From QHXQ01 sp036389395 (GTDB lineage Bacteria; Acidobacteriota; Blastocatellia; Pyrinomonadales; Pyrinomonadaceae): a stretch of DNA of 64,000 nucleotides. The notes under the pieces were generated by a model. It ran no database searches. It worked only from the letters and a program-made list of their open reading frames with translations, and was not told where the DNA came from. The DNA lies in contig DASVPY010000019.1 in NCBI GenBank assembly GCA_036389395.1, forward strand, positions 3,217-67,216. The letters run 5' to 3'. Positions 8,436 through 16,636 of the stretch are shown piece after piece. The position numbers were made by a program, and so were the translations under genes. Every line of letters begins with the position of its first letter. The stretch's first letter is position 1.

Positions 8436-8912
8436 TCAGCTTTTCTGCTCGTCGTGCAGGGTCGTGAGGCGGCGTATCTCGAACTTGCGCGCGCCGCCGG
8501 GCGTGACGACCTTGACCTCGTCGCCCTCCGCGCGCCCCATCAGACTCCGCCCGATGGGCGACGTGGTCGAGATGAGACCGTTGGGCGGGTCGCTCTCTTC
8601 GGGCGTGACGAGACGGTAGGTCACCTCCTCATCGCGCTCGTCGTCGTAGAGCACCAGCGTCGAGCCGTAGGCCGCCTTGTCGTGCGGCACCTTGCTGGGA
8701 TCAATCGAGGCGATCTCGCTGAGCCGCTGGCGCAGGTCGCGGATGCGCGCCTGGACGAACTGCTGGCGCGCGAGCGCCGCGTGGTACTCGGCGTTCTCGC
8801 GCAGGTCGCCGAACTCCTTGGCGCGCTTGATCTCGCGCGGCAGGTGTACGCGCAGCTCCGTCTCCAACTCTTCCAACTCGGCCCGCAGCCGATCTTTAAC
8901 GTCCTGTGTCAC
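8436..8912 (-). CDS. greA: Transcription elongation factor GreA/GreB
   Basis: 158 residues. Stimulates RNA cleavage by backtracked RNA polymerase. The N-terminal coiled coil contains KEFGDLRENAEYHAALARQ, whose Asp and Glu are the catalytic tip residues. The C-terminal FKBP-like domain ends SPIGRSLMGRAEGDEVKVVTP. The start is GTG at 8912 with GGAG 8 nt upstream. GreA and GreB cannot be separated safely by eye; length and tip fit GreA. Confidence 0.95.
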   Translation of the reverse strand: MTQDVKDRLRAELEELETELRVHLPREIKRAKEFGDLRENAEYHAALARQQFVQARIRDLRQRLSEIASIDPSKVPHDKAAYGSTLVLYDDERDEEVTYRLVTPEESDPPNGLISTTSPIGRSLMGRAEGDEVKVVTPGGARKFEIRRLTTLHDEQKS

Positions 8913-8979
8913 CGCCGTTGCTCCGAAGAAAGATGTTAACGTGATGGGCGCGCGCCCGGTCGCCCGCCGCCCGGCCCGT

Positions 8980-10101
8980 TCAGTCGCAGTGCTCCTGGCC
9001 GTGATAACGCTCCTCGTCGGGCGCGCCGAAGGAGATGCCCACGTCGCGAGCGGTGCGGACGAGCTGGCTGTCCGTGGGCACGGTCTTGAGGTTGGCGCAG
9101 GCGCGCGTCAGCGGCACGTTGATGATGTCCGAGGCGTGCAGCGCGACCATCGTGCCGTGCTTGCCGCGCATGAGCGCGCGCACGGCGCACGCGCCGAAGT
9201 TGGTCGCCAACATCCGGTCGAACGCGGTCGGCGAGCCGCCGCGCTGTAGGTGACCCAGGACGACGCAGCGCGCCTCCTTGTCGGTCAGGCGTTCGAGGTC
9301 GGCGGCGACGCGGACGCCGATGCCGCCCAGGCGCGGCGCGTGCTCGCGGTCGCCGGGGTCTTGGTAGACCTCAAGCCCGCCCGCCTCCTTCGCGCCCTCG
9401 GCCACGACGATGATGCTGAACTGCGAGTCGCACGCGTCGCGCGCGCGCACCTTGCGCGCCACCTCCTCCATTGAGAAGGGGATTTCCGGGATCAGGATCA
9501 CGTCCGCGCCGCCCGCGAGGCCGGAGTGCAGCGCGATCCAGCCCGTGTGCCGGCCCATCACTTCGAGCACCATCACGCGGTCGTGCGAGGCGGCGGTCGT
9601 GTGCAGGCGGTCGAGCGCCTCGGTGGCGATGTCGAGCGCGGTCAGGAAGCCGAAGGTCAACTCCGTGCAGCCGAGGTCGTTGTCAATCGTCTTGGGCACG
9701 CCAACCAGCGGCACGTCGCGCTTGGCGAACTCAAGGGCGATGCCGAGCGAGCCTTCGCCGCCGACCACGACGAGCGCGTCCACGTCGAGCCGGCGCAGGT
9801 TGTTGATGGCCTCGCGGTACACCTCGTCCTGCCTGGCGGCGGCGGCGTCGCCGCCACGCACGACGAAGTGGCCGCGGTTGCGCGTGCCGAGGATCGTGCC
9901 GCCGCGCGGCAGCAGCCCGCGCACGTCCGCGGGCGTCAGCGGGCGCGTGCGCGTCTCGCCGAGCAACCCCTCGAAGCCGTCCTCTACGCCGACGACGCGC
10001 AGGCCGAACTCCGTCACGGCCGTCTTCACCACCGCCCGGATGACCGCGTTCAGCCCCGGCGCGTCGCCGCCCCCCGTGATTAACCCGATGGTTCTGATCA
10101 T
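8980..10101 (-). CDS. pfkA: 6-phosphofructokinase (group III, probably ATP-dependent)
   Basis: 373 residues from ATG 10101 (MIRTIGLITGGGDAPGLNAV). Phosphorylates fructose 6-phosphate in glycolysis. GGDAPG, GTRNRG, VVVGGEGSLGIA, VPKTIDND and MGRHTGWIALHSG are in the expected order. In the known scheme, Gly at the GGxGS position favours ATP whereas Asp favours pyrophosphate, and Lys in PKTIDND marks the group III branch. The combination here predicts an ATP enzyme like actinobacterial group III PFKs. The annotated start lies directly beside a repeat element and no clear ribosome-binding site is visible. Confidence 0.93.
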   Translation of the reverse strand: MIRTIGLITGGGDAPGLNAVIRAVVKTAVTEFGLRVVGVEDGFEGLLGETRTRPLTPADVRGLLPRGGTILGTRNRGHFVVRGGDAAAARQDEVYREAINNLRRLDVDALVVVGGEGSLGIALEFAKRDVPLVGVPKTIDNDLGCTELTFGFLTALDIATEALDRLHTTAASHDRVMVLEVMGRHTGWIALHSGLAGGADVILIPEIPFSMEEVARKVRARDACDSQFSIIVVAEGAKEAGGLEVYQDPGDREHAPRLGGIGVRVAADLERLTDKEARCVVLGHLQRGGSPTAFDRMLATNFGACAVRALMRGKHGTMVALHASDIINVPLTRACANLKTVPTDSQLVRTARDVGISFGAPDEERYHGQEHCD

Positions 10102-10107
10102 AAGAAC

Positions 10108-10182
10108 GTGACAGGTGACGGGCGACAGGTGACAGATGGGAACAGGTCTTTCTCCTGTCACCTGTCACCTGTCACTCGTCAC
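10108..10182. repeat. GGTGACA heptamer inverted-repeat element
   Basis: Left arm (10108-10135) is GTGACAG/GCGACAG heptamers; right arm (10154-10182) is CCTGTCA copies. It fills the gap between the pfkA start (10101) and the stop of the selenoprotein gene (10187), both on the minus strand. Confidence 0.85.
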
Positions 10183-10186
10183 GGCT

Positions 10187-10915
10187 TTAACTTCTAACGC
10201 GCGGCGGCTCGTACTGCTCGCCGTAGTCGGGGTATTCGCGCGTGACGTAAGCGCCGGGGCGCGTGTTTTCGAGCAGCAGTCCGAGGGCGTCGCGCAAGAC
10301 CTGGCGTTGCAGTTCGCGCATACCGGGCCGCCCCAGGCTGTTGCCGATCTTGAAGCCCTTCGGGTAGAGCGCGCGCGGCGGGCGCATCTGCGCCGAGACT
10401 TCGGGGCTGACCGTGATGAGCACCGTCGGAATCCCGCGCATCTCGATCTCACGTTGCACCGCGACGACCGTCCGGTGGCAGACGCTCGGTCAACCGCCCG
10501 TCAGCACGACGGCGTCGGCCCGCCCGCCCCGGTCGATCTCGTTGGCGATCTGCGGGGCCGTGCCCTCGTACATCGCCTTGAGCTGCATCGTGTAGCCCAT
10601 GTAGCCGACGTGCTTGCGCGCGAGACCGCCGACGAAGCCTTCCGCTTCGAGGTCGCGCAGCACGTCGAGCGGGAAGACGACGTTGATGTCCTCGTCTGCG
10701 TCCGCGTGATCGTAGTGGTGGTGCGTGACCATCAGGTCGGCCGCCGCGGCGTCGGGCGGGATCAGGCGGAAGGTCAGATCGCCCAACTCGTCCGCGATGT
10801 TGAACGGCTCCTGCTCGCGCAGGTGGACGCCGCCCGCCGACACCAGCGCGATCTGGCTGCGCTTCAGGTCGCCGTCGAACGGCGTGAACGGCACGCACTT
10901 TCTGGCTAACGTCAT
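10187..10915 (-). CDS. GrdB/PrdB-family selenoprotein (glycine/betaine/sarcosine/D-proline reductase family)
   Basis: 242 residues if the in-frame TGA at 10490-10492 is read as selenocysteine (residue 142). The N-terminal part (CVPFTP, VSAGGVHL, DLMVTHHHYDHADADEDINVVFP) and the C-terminal part (IPTVLITVSPEV, PKGFKIGNSLGRPG) are both typical of the family and in one frame. The junction LTGG-U-PSVCHRTV places UGA at the redox position, with Cys four residues on. In clostridia this family reduces amino-acid substrates; here no other reductase subunits are nearby, so the substrate is unknown. Translation needs SelA/B/C and a SECIS hairpin just after the UGA; GC-rich foldable sequence is present but I cannot verify the structure. 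The upstream palindrome abuts the start codon. Confidence 0.85.
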
Positions 10916-10917
10916 AA

Positions 10918-11006
10918 AAGCAGTGGTCAGTGGTCGGTGGTCAGTGGTCAGTCGGAGCAGTTTTTGTTTTTAACTGACCACTGACCACTGACTACTGACC
11001 ACTGCC
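10918..11006. repeat. GTGGTCA heptamer inverted-repeat element
   Basis: Left arm (about 10919-10953) is tandem GTGGTCA/GTCGGTG words; right arm (10973-11005) is CACTGAC/CACTGAC words with one ACTACTG variant. The spacer contains a T-rich stretch. It fills the gap between the two selenoprotein genes: it ends 3 nt from the peroxiredoxin stop codon and begins 3 nt upstream of the next start. Confidence 0.87.
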
Positions 11007-11008
11007 TT

Positions 11009-11473
11009 TCACAGTTTGCGCAGGACTTCGAAGAGGTCTTCGTTGTCCGGCTGGTCGCTGATGTTGTGGATGTCCTTGTAGGCGATGCGCCCGTCCTTAT
11101 CCACGATGAAGAGGGCGCGCTCGGAGATGCCGTCCGCCTCGCGCCAGGCCCCGTAAGCTTGCGCCACCTCGCCCTTCGGGTGGAAGTCGCTCAACAGGTC
11201 GTAAGAGAGACCGCCGAGCGACTTGGCCCAGGCGGCGTTGCACGGAACGCTGTCAACTGAAATGCCCAGAACCTGGGCATCGTAGCCTTTGAAGCGGTCT
11301 AAGTCCGCCTCGTAGGCCGGCATCTGGGCGGTTCAGACCGGCGTCCACGCCAGCGGGTAAAACGCCAGCACCACGTTCTGTTTGCCCCGGAAGTCCGAGA
11401 GCCGCACCCGTTTGTCTTTCGCCAGGTTGCTCTTCAACTCGAAGTCCGGGGCCATGTCGCCGACTTCAGGCAT
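11009..11473 (-). CDS. Selenocysteine-containing peroxiredoxin (AhpC/TSA, redoxin fold)
   Basis: 154 residues including Sec at position 47, encoded by TGA at 11333-11335. Reduces peroxides. The fold reads MPEVGDMAPDFEL...FYPLAWTPV-U-TAQMPAYE, so UGA replaces exactly the peroxidatic Cys of the F-T-P-V-C-T motif. Downstream come ISVDSVPCNAAWAKSLG and ALFIVDKDGRIAY, all in the same frame. The start ATG 11473 has AGGAGGT 9 nt upstream. A Cys in SVPCNAAW could act in resolution. Selenocysteine peroxiredoxins are known from other bacteria. It lies next to a second UGA gene, which makes sequencing error in both unlikely. Confidence 0.88.
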
Positions 11474-11894
11474 CGTCCGATGACCTCCTGCGTTGGTCGA
11501 ATTGTTGGGGTGTTGCGTACCGGCGTTAAGACTACCCGCAAAAGCCACCCGATTCAAGCACGCGCGGGCCGGGAGGCGCGGCCGCCGCCCAAAATATGTT
11601 TACATGCCGGCCGCGCGGGCCTAAAATGCCCTCGCACCGGAAACCTGACAACCGCATGGGGGTCGCGGCGCTCGGCAGCGCCGCGGCGGCCCCTTCGGTT
11701 GACGCCGCACGCGGCAGGCGACACGACTCTTGCACGCTGTTCGGCCCGTTTCGGCCTCGCACGTTCCAGCCGGCCCCGGCCCGGCGAGCGGCCCGCACCC
11801 GGCAGCGGCGGGCGCTCGTGACGCCGGAACGGTGGCATGAGGGCGGGTCGAGAGCAATACCTTACGTCCAGTTCCGTTACAAGGAGAGTTTTTC
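11474..11894. other. Intergenic region between divergent genes, no gene seen
   Basis: About 420 bp between the peroxiredoxin start (minus) and the DUF11 protein start (plus). It should hold both promoters. The open frames across it are Arg/Pro/Ala-rich on both strands, without conserved motifs or good ribosome-binding sites. I see no repeat element or clear promoter consensus. Confidence 0.5.
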
Positions 11895-13613
11895 ATGAAC
11901 CAGCAAAGTAGATTGAACGCGCTGGCGCGGCGGCCCCGGTCACGCCCGCGCACCGCGCGCCGCCTTTGGCCCCTGACCGTCGGCTGCCTGCTCGCCCTCG
12001 CGCTGCTCGCCGCGCCGGTCGCACGCCGCGCCGCCGCGGGCAACCCGTCGGCCGACATCACGCTGAGCAAGACGGGCGACGAGACGGCGCAACTCGGCGG
12101 CCAGATCACTTACAGCATCGTCGCCACCGACGGCGGCCCCGACGCCGCCGCCAACGTGACGGTGACCGACCCGATCCCGGCCAACACGACCTTCGTCAAC
12201 GCCAGCGTCAGCCAGGGCACGGTGGGGTTCGACGGCACGACCGTCACGGCCAACTTCGGCACGATCAACGCCTTCGAGAGCGCGAGCCTCACGCTGACCG
12301 TCTCGGTCAACAACAACACGCCGCGCAACACGACCATCACCAACACGGCCACCGCCACCTCCAGCACGCCCGACCCCGACCCGGACAACAACTCCGCGAC
12401 CGCCAACACGTTCGTCACAGGCCCGTTCACGGGTGACGTGATCATCAGCGAGTTCCGCTTCCGCGGGCCTGGGGTTTCGCCCACGCCGGGCAACGGCGCG
12501 TTCGACGAGTTCGTCGAGATTTACAACAACACCGACAACGCCATCCAGGTCACGGACCCCGGCGGCCCTCCGTCGGACGCACCCCGCAAGGCCGCGCCGG
12601 CGGGCGCTGGCGGCTGGGCGCTCGTCTCGTCGGACAACCCCGGCACGCCGAAGTTCGTCGTCCCCAGCGGCACGATCATCCCGGCGCGCGGCCACTACCT
12701 CGGCGTCAACTCGGACGGCTACAGTCTCAACGGCTACCCGGCCGGCACGACCGTCAACGCCGTCGGCGACACCACCTACACCGGCGACATCCCCGACAAC
12801 GGCGGGATAGCGCTGTTCCGCACGACCAACCCGTCCGGCTTCACCGCTGCCAACCGCTTCGACGCCGTCGGCTTCAGCGCCGTGGTCAACCCGCTCTTCC
12901 GCGAGGGCAACGGGCTGGGGCTGCCGGTGACGACCAACCTGGAGCACAGCTTCGTGCGCCGGCTCGCGTCGGGGCTGCCGCAGGACACGGACAACAACCT
13001 GGCGGACTTCTTGCTGGTGGCGACCAACGGCAACCAGACCGTCTCGTCGGCGCAACTCGGCGCGCCGGGGCCGGAGAACCTCTTCAGCCCCATCCAGAGC
13101 AACGCGACGATCAAGGCCACGCTGATTGAGCCGCAGCAGGCGTCCACGTCGCCGCCGAACCGCGTCCGCAACGGCAGCGGCGACAGCGGCACGCTCTCGA
13201 TCCGCCGCCGCTTCGTCAACACGACGGGGCAGCCCGTGACGCGGCTGCGTTTCCGCGTGGTCAACATCACGACGCTGGGCACGCCCGTCAGCCTGCCGTC
13301 GCAGGCCGACGTGCGGCTCGTCACCTCGGACGACTTCTTCGTGACGACGAGCCTCGGCACTCTGACGGTGCAGGGCACGGTACTGGAAGAGCCGCCGGCG
13401 CAGCCGTTGGGCGGCGGGCTGAATTCGAGCGCCACCGTCTTCATCCCCGGCGGCACGCTCGGCCCCAACGCGAGCATCAACGTGCAGTTCCTTCTCAACG
13501 TGGTGCGCGGCGGCAACTACCGCTTCTTCGTCAACATCGAGGCGCTGTCGGGCGCGCCCCCGCCGGAAGTGAAGGGGGCGGGGAAACTGGCCGGCAGCGC
13601 GAAGATCAACTGA
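11895..13613 (+). CDS. Secreted DUF11 / lamin-tail domain protein
   Basis: 572 residues; AAGGAGAG upstream of ATG 11895. A long twin-Arg-like signal region (RRLWPLTVGCLLALALLAAP) ends near residue 48. Residues 50-170 are a DUF11 adhesin-like beta-sandwich (ADITLSKTGDETAQLGGQ, NVTVTDPIPANTTFVNASVS, NTATATSSTPDPDPDNNSAT). Residues 178-300 are a lamin-tail domain (GDVIISEFRFRGPG...DEFVEIYNNTDNAI). The remaining 270 residues are beta-rich without a recognised motif. It is probably an extracellular or surface protein. No anchor is visible at the C-terminus. Confidence 0.85.
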   Translation: MNQQSRLNALARRPRSRPRTARRLWPLTVGCLLALALLAAPVARRAAAGNPSADITLSKTGDETAQLGGQITYSIVATDGGPDAAANVTVTDPIPANTTFVNASVSQGTVGFDGTTVTANFGTINAFESASLTLTVSVNNNTPRNTTITNTATATSSTPDPDPDNNSATANTFVTGPFTGDVIISEFRFRGPGVSPTPGNGAFDEFVEIYNNTDNAIQVTDPGGPPSDAPRKAAPAGAGGWALVSSDNPGTPKFVVPSGTIIPARGHYLGVNSDGYSLNGYPAGTTVNAVGDTTYTGDIPDNGGIALFRTTNPSGFTAANRFDAVGFSAVVNPLFREGNGLGLPVTTNLEHSFVRRLASGLPQDTDNNLADFLLVATNGNQTVSSAQLGAPGPENLFSPIQSNATIKATLIEPQQASTSPPNRVRNGSGDSGTLSIRRRFVNTTGQPVTRLRFRVVNITTLGTPVSLPSQADVRLVTSDDFFVTTSLGTLTVQGTVLEEPPAQPLGGGLNSSATVFIPGGTLGPNASINVQFLLNVVRGGNYRFFVNIEALSGAPPPEVKGAGKLAGSAKIN

Positions 13614-13691
13614 GCGGCCGGCAACCGAGCGCCGCCTGAGTCCGGCCGTCGCGCTTTGCATCCGCGGCGGTCAGTCACGCACGTTTAGTTC

Positions 13692-13772
13692 AACACAGAG
13701 GGCACAGAGGTCACACAGAGGACACAGAGTTCTTTACTGTGCCCTCTGTGCCTACTCTGTGCCCTCTGTGTT
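13692..13772. repeat. CACAGAGGR nonamer inverted-repeat element
   Basis: Left arm (13692-13730) is tandem CACAGAGGR units; right arm (13736-13772) is CTCTGTGCC-type units. The spacer is only about 5 nt, so the element can form a very long hairpin. It lies between two plus-strand genes. Confidence 0.87.
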
Positions 13773-13855
13773 AAAAACGGCCGCACGCCACCATCAACCC
13801 CAAGGCCCACCCCGCGCCCTTGAATCCGCCCGCAGTTTTAGTGACACTGCAACGC

Positions 13856-15022
13856 ATGACGGCGACCGTAACGGTGAGCCGGCGCGGCGCGGAGCGCGCG
13901 CGCGCCGGCCACCTCTGGATTTACCGCAGCGACGTGAGCGGCGCGGGCGACGTGCCCGGCGGCGCAATCGTGCGCGTCGCCGACGAGCGCGGCCGCTCCC
14001 TCGGCCAGGCGCTCTACAGCGACCGCTCCGAGATCGCCGTGCGCCTGCTCACGTGGCGCGACGAATTGATCGACCGCGAGTGGTGGCGCGCGCGTCTGCG
14101 CGCGGCCGTCGCCCGCCGCGCGGGCTTGACCGAGGGCGCGGACGCCTACCGGCTCGTCTACGCCGAAGGCGATCTCCTCCCGTCGCTCATCTTGGACGCC
14201 TACGCGGACGTGCTCGTCTTGCAGACGCTCGCGCAAGGGACGGAGGCCCTCAAGCCGCTCCTGGTCGAACTGCTGGTCGAAGAGTTGCGCCCGCGCGCCG
14301 TCGTCGAGCGCAACGACGTGCGCGTGCGCAAGCTCGAAGGGTTGCCGCTCAGCGCGGGCGTGCTCTACGGCGACGCGCCCGCCGAGATGGAGATCACGCA
14401 GCACGGCGTCCGCTTCCACGTCGCGCCGCTCTCGGGCCAGAAGACCGGCGCGTTCCTCGACCAGCGCGAGAACCACCTCGCCGCGGGCCGCGTCGCGCGC
14501 GGGCGCGCGCTCGACTGCTTCACCTTCAACGGCGCGTTCGCGCTGCACATGGCCGCCGGTTGCGAGCGCGTCCTCGGCTTCGACATCTCCGGCGAAGCGG
14601 TCGCGGCCGCGCGCCGCAACGCCGAGTTGAACGGCGCGACGCACGTCGAGTTCCGCGAGGCGAACGTCTTCGACGCGCTGCGCGAGTTGCACGACGCGCA
14701 CGAGCAGTTCGACACCGTCGTGCTTGACCCGCCCGCGTTCGCCAAGAACCGCGCGAGCGTGCCGGCGGCGGCGCGCGGCTACAAAGAGATCAACCTGCGC
14801 GCGCTGAAACTGCTGCCCGCGGGCGGCGTGCTCGTCACCTGCACCTGCTCTTACCACATGACCGAGTTGATGTTTCAAGAGGTGCTCGCGGCCGCGGCCG
14901 CGGACGCGCGCCGCCGCGTCCAGATCGTCGAGCGGCGCACGCAGGCGCGCGACCACCCCGTCCTCGTCGGCGTCCCCGAAACGCTCTACCTCAAGTGCCT
15001 CGTCGCGCGCGTCATAGACTAA
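13856..15022 (+). CDS. rlmI: RlmI-like 23S rRNA (cytosine-C5) methyltransferase
   Basis: 388 residues from ATG 13856 (MTATVTVSRRGAERARAGHLWIYRSDV); an upstream TTG is less likely. An N-terminal PUA-type RNA-binding domain (residues 1-75) precedes a Rossmann methyltransferase. SAM-binding motif I reads ALDCFTFNGAFALHMA, followed by VLGFDIS, and the catalytic region contains VVLDPPAFAKNR and LVTCTCSYHM, where the Cys residues fit RNA m5C chemistry. In E. coli the orthologue methylates C1962 of 23S rRNA. The family call is firm; exact orthology is inference. Confidence 0.9.
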   Translation: MTATVTVSRRGAERARAGHLWIYRSDVSGAGDVPGGAIVRVADERGRSLGQALYSDRSEIAVRLLTWRDELIDREWWRARLRAAVARRAGLTEGADAYRLVYAEGDLLPSLILDAYADVLVLQTLAQGTEALKPLLVELLVEELRPRAVVERNDVRVRKLEGLPLSAGVLYGDAPAEMEITQHGVRFHVAPLSGQKTGAFLDQRENHLAAGRVARGRALDCFTFNGAFALHMAAGCERVLGFDISGEAVAAARRNAELNGATHVEFREANVFDALRELHDAHEQFDTVVLDPPAFAKNRASVPAAARGYKEINLRALKLLPAGGVLVTCTCSYHMTELMFQEVLAAAAADARRRVQIVERRTQARDHPVLVGVPETLYLKCLVARVID

Positions 15023-15121
15023 CGGCGCGCGTGCTACACTGCCGCAACTTTGCGCGGCCCGCGCGCGTAAGGATCGGGCGTAACAAAAGAGAGCCGCGCC
15101 GACGGGCGACTTTTGCACATT

Positions 15122-16555
15122 ATGCTTGACGCGCCGGAGACATTGACGCCAGAGCGCGAGACCGCGCCGGACACTTCTTTGTGGCGGGCGGTGCGCGAGG
15201 CCGTGCGCGGCGCGCACCACGGCAGCTACACGGAGGGCGACGTGGGGCGCGCGGTCATCCTGTTGGCCGTGCCGATGGTCTTGGAGATGCTGATGGAGAG
15301 CGTCTTCGCCGTGTGCGACGTGTTCTTCGTCGCGCGGCTCGGCGCGGACGCGGTCGCCACCGTGGGCCTGACCGAGTCCATGCTGACGCTCATCTACACG
15401 GTCGCCATCGGGTTGAGCATCGGGGCGATGGCGATGGTGGCGCGGCGCGTGGGCGAGGGCGACAGGGAAGGCGCGGCGCGCACGGCCGTGCAGGTCATCG
15501 CGCTGGGCGTCCTTGTCTCGGCGGCGCTGGGGCTGGCGGGCGCGCTGCTCGCGCCGCGCCTGCTGCGTCTGATGGGGGCGTCGCCGGGCGTGCTCGCGCA
15601 CGCCACGTTCACGCGCGTGATGCTGGGCGGCAACGCCTCCGTGATGCTGCTGTTTCTGATCAACGCGGTCTTCCGCGGCGCGGGCGACGCGGCCATCGCG
15701 ATGCGCGTACTCTGGCTGGCGAACGCCATCAACATCGTCTTAGGCCCGTGCCTGATCTTCGGCTTGGGGCCGTTCCCGGAGTTGGGCGTGACGGGCGCGG
15801 CCGTGGCGACGACCATCGGGCGCGGCACGGGCGCGCTGTTCGCGTTCTCGCGCTTGCTGCGTACCGACGGGCGCATCAACGTCGCGCGCCGCCACTTCCG
15901 CCTTGAGCCGGGGGTGATGACGCGGCTCGTGCGCCTGTCGGGCACGGCCATGCTGCAAGTCTTCATCGGCATGGCGAGTTGGATCGGACTGATCCGTCTG
16001 ATCGCGACCTTCGGCGATACGGCCTTGGCGGGCTACGTCATCGGCATACGCGTCATCCTGTTCGCGCTCTTCCCCGCGTGGGGCGTGTCGAACGCGGCGG
16101 CGACGATGGTCGGGCAGGCGTTGGGCGCGGGGAAGCCCGACCGGGCGGAGCGCGCGGTCTGGCGCGCGGGCTTCTACAACGTGTGCGTGCTGGGCACGGT
16201 CGGGCTGCTGTTCGTGCTCTTCGCGCACCCGATTGCACGCGTGTTCACGCACGACCCGGCGGTGCTCGCCCACGCGACCGACTGCCTGCGCATCATCGCC
16301 TGCGGCTTCCTCTTCTACGGCTACGGCATGGTGCTGACGCAATCCTTCAACGGCGCGGGCGACACCTGGACGCCGACCTGGCTCAACCTCTGCGTCTTCT
16401 GGCTCTGGGAGATACCGCTCGCCTACGTGCTGGCTAAGGTCGTCGGCCTCGGCCCGCGCGGCGTCTTCATCGCCGTCACCACCGCCTTCTCCACCCTCGC
16501 CGTCGCCAGCGCCCTCCTCTTCCGCCGCGGCCGCTGGAAGACCAAGCGCGTCTGA
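15122..16555 (+). CDS. MATE-family multidrug/cation efflux transporter
   Basis: 477 residues from ATG 15122 (a TTG three codons earlier is less likely). About 12 transmembrane helices in two halves, with the conserved MATE openings ILLAVPMVLEMLMESVFAVCDVFFVARLG and, in the second half, RLSGTAMLQVFIGMASWIGL. NAVFRGAGDAAIAM and the matching FNGAGDTWTPTWLN are family hallmarks. It exports drugs or cationic compounds in exchange for Na+ or H+; the substrate is unknown. No clear Shine-Dalgarno is seen. Confidence 0.93.
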   Translation: MLDAPETLTPERETAPDTSLWRAVREAVRGAHHGSYTEGDVGRAVILLAVPMVLEMLMESVFAVCDVFFVARLGADAVATVGLTESMLTLIYTVAIGLSIGAMAMVARRVGEGDREGAARTAVQVIALGVLVSAALGLAGALLAPRLLRLMGASPGVLAHATFTRVMLGGNASVMLLFLINAVFRGAGDAAIAMRVLWLANAINIVLGPCLIFGLGPFPELGVTGAAVATTIGRGTGALFAFSRLLRTDGRINVARRHFRLEPGVMTRLVRLSGTAMLQVFIGMASWIGLIRLIATFGDTALAGYVIGIRVILFALFPAWGVSNAAATMVGQALGAGKPDRAERAVWRAGFYNVCVLGTVGLLFVLFAHPIARVFTHDPAVLAHATDCLRIIACGFLFYGYGMVLTQSFNGAGDTWTPTWLNLCVFWLWEIPLAYVLAKVVGLGPRGVFIAVTTAFSTLAVASALLFRRGRWKTKRV

Positions 16556-16636
16556 GTTGCGCGCCACTGCGCGCCCATTAGAGCGGAACCGCAGTAAATC
16601 CGGCGCATAACGCTGCAATACGGGCGCGGATTGCTG

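Noticed and set aside
10490..11335. Two in-frame stops read as pseudogenes or sequencing errors
   Set aside because: Both are UGA, both fall on the catalytic Cys position of redox families, and conservation continues in frame on both sides; selenocysteine explains this better than two chance errors.
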